A stretch of DNA of 5,661 nt from Flavipsychrobacter stenotrophus. Lineage in GTDB: Bacteria; Bacteroidota; Bacteroidia; Chitinophagales; Chitinophagaceae. The notes under the pieces are model-generated. The model made no database searches and was not told the DNA's origin. It saw nothing but the letters and a program-made list of their open reading frames with translations. Both the position numbers and the translations under genes were made by a program. The stretch lies in the NCBI GenBank assembly GCA_947372365.1, contig CANBTK010000170.1, positions 1 to 5,661 on the forward strand, written 5' to 3'. Of this stretch, positions 1 through 4,439 are shown piece after piece (positions within the stretch are counted from its first letter, which is position 1; each line of letters begins with the position of its first letter).

Positions 1-12
1 GAAGTAAATATA

Positions 13-44
13 ATTCGACAATTTGATAATTTGCCAATTCCACA
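13..44. repeat. Four phased degenerate 8-base repeats
   Basis: Four consecutive octamers lie exactly in phase: ATTCGACA (13-20), ATTTGATA (21-28), ATTTGCCA (29-36) and ATTCCACA (37-44). All begin with ATT and end with A, so the shared pattern is ATTYSMYA-like with variable middle positions. A fifth unit (45-52) keeps only the first two bases. From memory, Bacteroidota genomes often carry similar intergenic runs built from units such as ATTTGAAA and ATGTGCCA, usually just after genes; that resemblance is recollection, not a search. The function is unknown. The run suggests that the left end of the window lies outside a coding region. Confidence 0.55.
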
Positions 45-73
45 ATCGAGCTTCCTTAATACTCAATTGAAAC

Positions 74-93
74 GGCTATGGCTAGCCTTTTTT
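74..93 (+). terminator. Probable rho-independent terminator for a gene left of the window
   Basis: A 5-bp perfect stem, GGCTA (74-78) with TAGCC (83-87), closes a four-base loop (TGGC) and is followed directly by six T residues (88-93). The T tract is on the plus strand only, so it would end plus-strand transcription coming from beyond the left edge. The stem is short, which lowers confidence. If real, the unseen neighbour is convergent with the MFS transporter gene. Confidence 0.42.
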
Positions 94-149
94 GTTAACT
101 GCCCGTGAATTGATGCCTCACAAATCGAGGAAAAATTTCGCCAGTTAAC
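94..149. repeat. Nested inverted repeats in the left gene-free region
   Basis: GTTAACTG (94-101) is a perfect 8-base inverted match to CAGTTAAC (142-149). Between them CCTC (116-119) can pair with GAGG (127-130) around a 7-base loop. A further inverted pair, ATGCCTCA (113-120) and TGAGGCAT (214-221), overlaps the inner stem, and 205-218 is an imperfect palindrome centred on AAATTT. The pairings compete, so they do not define one structure. The rest of 1-346 shows no gene, tRNA or clear promoter. Confidence 0.3.
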
Positions 150-253
150 CCCAATCAGCAAAAAACATACGCCTTTGCCTCTTCTATGCTTATCCTTCCA
201 CATACCCCAAATTTGAGGCATTAGTGGGAAACAAAAAACTTCTTTGGGAATCG

Positions 254-283
254 TGCGTAGTTAAGTGCAAACAATGCGTAGTT
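254..283. repeat. Two identical 9-base direct repeats, 21-base spacing
   Basis: TGCGTAGTT occurs at 254-262 and again at 275-283, separated by 12 bases, giving a 21-base repeat distance, close to two helical turns. Paired 9-base direct repeats with about 12 bases between them are the architecture known for LytTR-type response regulator sites; the bases here match that consensus only partly (the GTT core is kept). The site lies 64 bases or more beyond the stop of the MFS gene, and no promoter can be tied to it within the window. It could equally be chance. Confidence 0.3.
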
Positions 284-346
284 TTTACCAATGAGTATGG
301 TCATTACTTTCCGCATGAAAAGGTTGTTTGGGCATCGCTCAATACT

Positions 347-1588
347 CTACTCTTCAATAAAATTCAAATCCTTCCCGAATGTCTCTTCTGAGAGGATGAC
401 TGCGAGGCTGCTGATGGCCATTACTACCATGCCTGTAATTGCGGCAGCATGAATGTATTCGGCACCGCTCCAGTTGGTGGCTGGCTTAAGGGAGTTAAAC
501 AGGAGGAGGATGATAGGCAGGGAGCCACGCACCATATTAGGCACTGTGGTAGCGGCTGTAGCCCTCAGGTTAGTGCCGAAGTGCTCTGCTGCCATAGTTA
601 CGAACAACGCCCAGAAACCCGTAGCAAACCCCATGAACATGCATATGGCATACATACCGGTATTGGTGCCATTGGCCTGGTTAAAGTACAGTATGATGCT
701 GATGATGGTAAGCGCATAGAAAATGTAAAGGGCCAGCTTGCGGCTTTTCAACCAGTTGCTTACGAACCCTATCAGCAGGTCGCCGATAGATATGGCTACA
801 TAGGCCAGCATAACAGCTTTGCCCGGGTCCACATCGCCCTGAAGGTTGAATGACTTGCCGAACTCCTTAGAAAAGGTAATCAACACACCTATTACGTACC
901 AGGTGGGCAGCCCTACCAATATAGCTAACAGGTATTTTTTAAAGCGCTTGCCGCTGGTAAAGAACATAAAGAAGTTCCCTTTAGCTACCTTGGACTGCTG
1001 CATGTTTTCGTACATGCCGCTTTCAAATACGCTTACGCGCAGCAGCAGCAGGCACAAACCCAGCCCACCGCCTATAAAGTAGCAAATGCGCCAGTTGTCA
1101 AAGCTATGGGCAATAAAGTATGCAGCTACTGCACCCGTGAGCCCTATGCCCGCTACTATTGAGGTTGCCTTGCCCCTGTCTTCTTTCGATATGAGTTCGC
1201 TTACCAGCGTAATGCCTGCGCCCAGTTCGCCAGCCAGGCCTACGCCTGCTATAAAGCGGGCCAGCGCATACTGGTTTACAGTTTGTACAAAGCCGTTGGC
1301 GATATTGGCAAGGGAATAAAGGATGATGGAGCCAAAAAGCACGCTTAGCCTGCCTTTCTTATCGCCCATAACGCCCCACAGTATGCCCCCTAAAAGCAGG
1401 CCGTACATCTGTATGCTGATGATAAACTGCCCGTCTGATGCCACAAGGGCATCGGTAAGGCCAAGGCCTTTAAGGCTTTTTACCCTTATGATGCTGAACA
1501 GCAGGAGGTCGTATATATCAACAAAATAGCCAAGGGCGGCTACTATAACGGGGATGCCGAGTAAACCTATGGCTTTGTTTTGCTGCAT
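347..1588 (-). CDS. MFS transporter, probable proton-coupled metabolite or sugar symporter
   Basis: This encodes a 413-residue inner-membrane protein of the major facilitator superfamily, with the hydrophobicity and length expected of 12 helices. Family signs are an Asp-containing first helix (YFVDIYD, 21-27), the loop 2-3 motif A (G72-V-M-G-D-K-K-G-R80), the helix 4 pattern RFIAGVGLAGELG (111-123) followed by SELISKEDRG (130-139), and E335-H-F-G-T-N-L-R-A-T-A in the second half. A basic loop around 196-220 separates the two six-helix halves. These motifs resemble the sugar and metabolite:H+ symporter branches, but the substrate cannot be read from sequence. It starts with ATG 23 bases after the DedA gene stop on the same strand, so the two are probably co-transcribed, with this gene last. 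No convincing terminator follows its TAG stop. Confidence 0.93.
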   Translation of the reverse strand: MQQNKAIGLLGIPVIVAALGYFVDIYDLLLFSIIRVKSLKGLGLTDALVASDGQFIISIQMYGLLLGGILWGVMGDKKGRLSVLFGSIILYSLANIANGFVQTVNQYALARFIAGVGLAGELGAGITLVSELISKEDRGKATSIVAGIGLTGAVAAYFIAHSFDNWRICYFIGGGLGLCLLLLRVSVFESGMYENMQQSKVAKGNFFMFFTSGKRFKKYLLAILVGLPTWYVIGVLITFSKEFGKSFNLQGDVDPGKAVMLAYVAISIGDLLIGFVSNWLKSRKLALYIFYALTIISIILYFNQANGTNTGMYAICMFMGFATGFWALFVTMAAEHFGTNLRATAATTVPNMVRGSLPIILLLFNSLKPATNWSGAEYIHAAAITGMVVMAISSLAVILSEETFGKDLNFIEE

Positions 1589-1611
1589 GGTGGTGTGCTG
1601 GGGTGTTGTTA

Positions 1612-2283
1612 TTAATTACCTACAGGCGGCACTGTTTTGCTTTTGCCGAAAACCATTTTGAATATTACCGGGGCTGTGGTGATGATGATAATAGCGATAA
1701 CTATCTTATCAATATTATGCTTCACAAATTCGTTGCGGCCCAGCAGGTAACCAGCCATGGTCATACTAAAAACCCAAGCCAGTGCGCCTATAATGCTGTA
1801 GCTGATGAATTTCTTGCGGTTCATATCCACTATGCCGCCTACCAACGGGGCGAACGTGCGCACTATAGGCAGGAAGCGGCCCATTATGATAGCCAGGGTG
1901 CCGTTCTTTTCGTAAAAGTTATGGGCATCCTTAAGGTGCTTTTGCTTGAACAGCCAGGTATCCTTCCGTTCAAACCATAGATGGCCCGATTTGCGCCCAA
2001 ACCAGTACCCTACCATATTACCGACTATAGCCGACAAGGTGATAAGGGACATCCAGTATGCAAGGTTCATAGCATCATTGGCAAATGGTGCAGGTGAATT
2101 CGCGATGATAATACCAGTAATAAACAGTAGGGAATCACCGGGTAAAAAGAAACCAACAAATAAACCAGTTTCAGCAAATATTATGAACATGACAATATAC
2201 AAACCACCATGGGTAGTAATAAAGTTCATGAGCTTGTCAGGGTCAGCGAGCAGTGTCTTTAATATATCAAGTATTTGGTGCAT
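1612..2283 (-). CDS. DedA-family membrane protein, putative undecaprenyl phosphate translocase
   Basis: This 223-residue polytopic protein belongs to the DedA (SNARE-associated / VTT) family. Known members return undecaprenyl phosphate across the membrane or support proton-dependent envelope homeostasis. The sequence has FAETG (36-40), FLPGDSLLF (46-54) and GRFLPIVRTFAPLVGG (135-150). Glu38, Asp50, Arg136 and Arg142 have the same spacing as the essential Glu39, Asp51, Arg130 and Arg136 of E. coli YqjA (12 and 6 residues apart), so the protein looks functional. A hydrophobic helix lies near 193-212, before a short basic tail. The ATG at 2283 lacks a Shine-Dalgarno sequence, as is usual in Bacteroidota. 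The MFS gene follows 23 bases downstream. Which lipid is carried is inferred from the family only. Confidence 0.94.
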   Translation of the reverse strand: MHQILDILKTLLADPDKLMNFITTHGGLYIVMFIIFAETGLFVGFFLPGDSLLFITGIIIANSPAPFANDAMNLAYWMSLITLSAIVGNMVGYWFGRKSGHLWFERKDTWLFKQKHLKDAHNFYEKNGTLAIIMGRFLPIVRTFAPLVGGIVDMNRKKFISYSIIGALAWVFSMTMAGYLLGRNEFVKHNIDKIVIAIIIITTAPVIFKMVFGKSKTVPPVGN

Positions 2284-2309
2284 AATATCGTTTGTTGGGG
2301 TGAAAATAG

Positions 2310-2336
2310 AAAAAATAAGCTAACGATGTTGGCTTA
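2310..2336 (-). terminator. Possible terminator after the small membrane protein gene
   Basis: TAAGCTAAC (2316-2324) and GTTGGCTTA (2328-2336) form a 9-bp inverted repeat around a 3-base loop. Read on the minus strand, the stem has one C-A mismatch and is followed directly by six T residues (complement of 2310-2315). It begins 48 bases after the stop of the upstream gene and ends 26 bases before the DedA start codon. This would separate the two transcripts, yet no good -7 box fits in the remaining space, so partial read-through into the DedA gene is also possible. Confidence 0.42.
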
Positions 2337-2384
2337 CATGGGTGGTTACCCGTTAATTAAGTGATAAAATGAAGGAAGCACAAC

Positions 2385-2828
2385 CTAGCCCCTCTTCACT
2401 TTGCGCCTCTTTTTTACAATTTTTTGTACTTCCCTGAAGCATATTGAAAAATACCAGATACCCACTGCTACCCCGGTTATCATTAAAATAGAATCAAATA
2501 CCGAAAAACGGGTAGGCCCCTTGCCTAATATAACTGTGAAGTAACGCTCCGCAATGTGCGTCATAACGTAGTTATAGGCGAACAGCCAGCCTACCAGCAG
2601 CATCGCAGACAATGCGCGCTCCAGTTTTAGCTTGCCGGAAAACTTAAGGAAAAGGTTGGCAATAAAACTTAATACCTGCCACCTGATAAGCATAAGCATG
2701 GCCGAATGATACTTAGTGCCCCTCCTGTCAAATACGTAAAAAGCAAATATAATTAAGATAGTCTGAATGGCAGGGTCTGCTATTTTTATTATCCTGGTAT
2801 AGTCAATGGGTTCTTTCTTTCTGCTCAT
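2385..2828 (-). CDS. Small four-helix membrane protein of unknown function
   Basis: I do not recognise this 147-residue protein. Four hydrophobic segments can be seen at about 19-33, 42-62, 72-91 and 108-130. It has a charged N-terminus (MSRKKEPIDY) and a strongly basic tail ending KKRRKVKRG, which probably stays in the cytoplasm. No catalytic motif is evident. I chose the ATG at 2828; the frame can be extended three codons to a TTG at 2837, but the ATG gives a conventional start and TTG starts are rare. It is divergent from the nucleotidyltransferase gene, 79 bases away, and lies 101 bases upstream of the DedA gene on the same strand, with a possible terminator between. It could be an accessory to the DedA/MFS group, but only position suggests this. 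Confidence 0.8.
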   Translation of the reverse strand: MSRKKEPIDYTRIIKIADPAIQTILIIFAFYVFDRRGTKYHSAMLMLIRWQVLSFIANLFLKFSGKLKLERALSAMLLVGWLFAYNYVMTHIAERYFTVILGKGPTRFSVFDSILMITGVAVGIWYFSICFREVQKIVKKRRKVKRG

Positions 2829-2872
2829 CAGGCTCAAAATTATGTGCTAAAGTATCAAAAAATACACAATCA

Positions 2873-2903
2873 TTTACACATTGGCGAGTTAAGGTTAAAT
2901 TTA
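2873..2903 (+). promoter_or_regulatory. Weak candidate promoter for the nucleotidyltransferase gene
   Basis: TAAATTTA (2896-2903) differs from the Bacteroidota -7 consensus TAnnTTTG only at the last base. TTTA at 2873-2876, 19 bases upstream, differs from the -33 TTTG by one base. The start codon is only 4 bases beyond the -7 element, which would mean an almost leaderless message. TAAATTTA is also its own reverse complement, so it could act for the divergent gene. Both matches are imperfect and the region is A+T rich, so this is tentative. Confidence 0.25.
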
Positions 2904-2907
2904 CGGC

Positions 2908-3639
2908 ATGAAAGCAATGATTTTTGCCGCCGGTTTAGGCACCAGGCTAAAGCCTTTTACTGAAAATGCACCTAAAGCACTGGCTAAGGTAGGCGATAAA
3001 ACCCTGCTTGAACGCAATATCAGGTACCTGCAAAAACACGGCATCTATGAGGTAATTATAAATGTGCATCATTTTGCTTCCATGATTGAAGATGCGCTGG
3101 CTGCTGCGGACGGCTTTGGCAGCAAAGTAACTGTATCGGACGAGCGGAATGCAGTGCTGGAAACAGGCGGGGGCCTGAAAAAAGCAGCCTGGTACTTTGA
3201 GGGCGAAGCCGCTTTTGTGGTAATGAATGCAGATGTGCTTACCGACCTTAACCTGGGGACCATGGTAGCTGCCCATAACCCGGCTACTACTACGGCCACC
3301 CTGGCAATATCAAAAAGGGGGTCGTCAAGGCAGCTATTATTTGACGATGGGATGCAGCTTTGCGGATGGAGGAATAATGCTACCAACGAGGAAAGGATAA
3401 GCCGCCTAACCATCACGCAAAACCCATTTGCTTTTTCAGGCATACAAATATTATCCAATGCTATTTGGGACGGCGCACCCTTCGAAGGTAAATTCTCTTT
3501 AATTGACCTATACCTGCATGCCGCCAAAACAAAAACAATAAAGGGCTATGACCATAGCGGCGGCATTTTTATTGATGTAGGCAAGCCCGAAAGCCTTGCG
3601 GAAGCAGAGCGGTTGGCCTCCATCAACATTTTTGGTTGA
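2908..3639 (+). CDS. Sugar-1-phosphate nucleotidyltransferase, MurU-like
   Basis: This 243-residue cytoplasmic enzyme has the NTP_transferase (GT-A-like) fold and would join a nucleoside triphosphate to a sugar 1-phosphate. Visible motifs are the nucleotide-binding signature G9-L-G-T-R-L-K-P-F-T ending P22-K23, the ETGGGL segment (85-90), NADV (107-110) with the first metal-binding Asp109, FSGIQIL (176-182), and FIDVGKPESL (221-230) with Asp223 as the likely second metal ligand. Length and motif order fit MurU, the N-acetylmuramate-1-phosphate uridylyltransferase of peptidoglycan recycling (about 223 residues), and related HddC or glucose-1-phosphate enzymes. The AmgK-type sugar kinase that partners MurU is not in this window, so the substrate stays open. 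The ATG is fixed by the conserved N-terminus MKAMIFAAG. Its TGA is 3 bases from the stop of the opposing sanA-like gene. Confidence 0.92.
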   Translation: MKAMIFAAGLGTRLKPFTENAPKALAKVGDKTLLERNIRYLQKHGIYEVIINVHHFASMIEDALAAADGFGSKVTVSDERNAVLETGGGLKKAAWYFEGEAAFVVMNADVLTDLNLGTMVAAHNPATTTATLAISKRGSSRQLLFDDGMQLCGWRNNATNEERISRLTITQNPFAFSGIQILSNAIWDGAPFEGKFSLIDLYLHAAKTKTIKGYDHSGGIFIDVGKPESLAEAERLASINIFG

Positions 3640-3642
3640 GCA

Positions 3643-4278
3643 CTAAGGGATATCTATTTTTTCGCCATAAAACTTAGCTTGCTTGTTCAGCAGCAAGTCG
3701 AGCATCATTTTTACACGGGCCAGCTTTTCCCTTATAGTTTCTCGTATACGGTCATCACCATCCGCCGAGCAAAAGGCAACTGTTTTAAGGCCCTTGTTGT
3801 TGGCTATGAATACTGCCCGTTGGTTATGGAACGTTTGCGATATAATAGTAAAACCGGCTTGCCCGAAAATATCCCTGCACCTCAGGATGCTATCCAGTGT
3901 GCGGAAACCTGCATTATCCATGATAATGTGGTTAGCGGGCACCCCCCTGGCAATAAGGTCATCGCGCATAAGCGCAGGCTCGTTGTAGTACTGGGTACTG
4001 TTGTCGCCACTCACTATGATGTAATCAACCTTGCCAGCCATATAAAGGGCTACCGCTGCATCAATGCGGGCCTGGTAATACAGGTTTATGATTTGGCGGG
4101 CTTTATCCATGTATTTGGCTGTTCCCAGCAATAAACCCACCTTGTTTTTAGGTATTTTATTTACATCGTAGAATAGCTGGCTTTTGGTTTCTTTGTTTAC
4201 ATAGTAGTTAGCAACCCACATGACTGAGATGGCCAATATACCCATAACAACTAATAACCCCGAAAGCCGTTTTACCAT
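3643..4278 (-). CDS. sanA: SanA-like membrane-anchored YdcF/DUF218-family protein
   Basis: This 211-residue protein has one N-terminal membrane segment (about 6-26) and a DUF218 domain that would face the periplasm. E. coli SanA, whose loss or overexpression alters vancomycin entry through the envelope, is recognisably similar: LGTAKY (51-56), SGDN (90-93), YNEP (98-101) followed by MRDDL, DNAGFRTLDS (121-130), a Q-x-F-H-x-x-R-A-x-F-I-A segment (148-159), and an IRE-x-x-AR stretch near 182-188. The family's biochemical activity is not settled. It is somewhat shorter than E. coli SanA (about 239) because it ends soon after the domain. The ATG at 4278 has no Shine-Dalgarno sequence. The upstream 161-base region is shared with argS and contains a notable foldable block. 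Its stop faces that of the nucleotidyltransferase gene across 3 bases. Confidence 0.9.
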   Translation of the reverse strand: MVKRLSGLLVVMGILAISVMWVANYYVNKETKSQLFYDVNKIPKNKVGLLLGTAKYMDKARQIINLYYQARIDAAVALYMAGKVDYIIVSGDNSTQYYNEPALMRDDLIARGVPANHIIMDNAGFRTLDSILRCRDIFGQAGFTIISQTFHNQRAVFIANNKGLKTVAFCSADGDDRIRETIREKLARVKMMLDLLLNKQAKFYGEKIDIP

Positions 4279-4331
4279 ACTAAGTATAAAAAAGGATGCG
4301 TAAGGTACGTAAATACTGTATAATATTCAAT

Positions 4332-4395
4332 TGGGCAGTGCAATGACACCCGTCACTGCACCCTATCTATGCCACCCAAATGTTTGGGGTGCCCA
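4332..4395 (-). promoter_or_regulatory. Foldable three-way-junction block between sanA and argS
   Basis: Three helices nest without conflict. TGGGCA (4332-4337) pairs with TGCCCA (4390-4395). GTGCAATGA (4338-4346) pairs with TCACTGCAC (4353-4361) around CACCCG. CCCAAA (4375-4380) pairs with TTTGGG (4383-4388). The first helix abuts the second with no gap and the third with one base. The only imperfect pair is A-C on the plus strand but a G-U wobble on the minus strand, which favours a minus-strand (sanA leader) RNA. Of the 62 bases in 4333-4394, 36 are G or C, against 8 of 46 in the next stretch (4395-4440). I know of no named RNA family with this form. Protein-binding palindromes are the main alternative. 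Confidence 0.38.
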
Positions 4396-4412
4396 CTATA
4401 AACTATAAAAAG

Positions 4413-4420
4413 TATTTTTG
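4413..4420 (+). promoter_or_regulatory. argS promoter, Bacteroidota -7 box
   Basis: TATTTTTG matches the Bacteroidota sigma -7 consensus TAnnTTTG at every fixed base and ends 19 bases before the argS start codon, implying a leader of roughly 15 bases. No good -33 element sits at the usual spacing of about 19-21 bases; the nearest TTTG (4383-4386) is 26 bases upstream, inside the CCCAAA/TTTGGG palindrome. The A-rich leader without a Shine-Dalgarno sequence is normal for the phylum. Confidence 0.55.
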
Positions 4421-4439
4421 CACAAAATAAAACGATTAA

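Noticed and set aside
1..108. Open plus-strand frame from the left edge to TGA at 106-108, a possible gene end
   Set aside because: It runs through the 8-base repeats and the terminator-like hairpin, has no recognisable protein motif, and 35 codons is short enough for chance.
290..305. Short hairpin AATGA/TCATT as a terminator for the MFS gene
   Set aside because: Only 5 bp, A+T rich, with a competing pairing (ACCA/TGGT) and no T tract on the minus strand.
449..1529. Several plus-strand open frames opposite the MFS gene
   Set aside because: They are antisense to a clear 413-residue transporter, with low-complexity or incoherent translations and no family motifs.
2829..2837. TTG at 2837 as the start of the small membrane protein
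   Set aside because: An ATG three codons downstream gives a normal start; the extra residues add nothing and no ribosome site favours the TTG.
2947..3527. Minus-strand open frames opposite the nucleotidyltransferase gene
   Set aside because: The plus-strand frame has all the motifs of a known enzyme family; the antisense frames have none.
3679..4134. Plus-strand open frames opposite the sanA-like gene
   Set aside because: The minus-strand frame matches SanA motif by motif; the opposite frames are unsupported.
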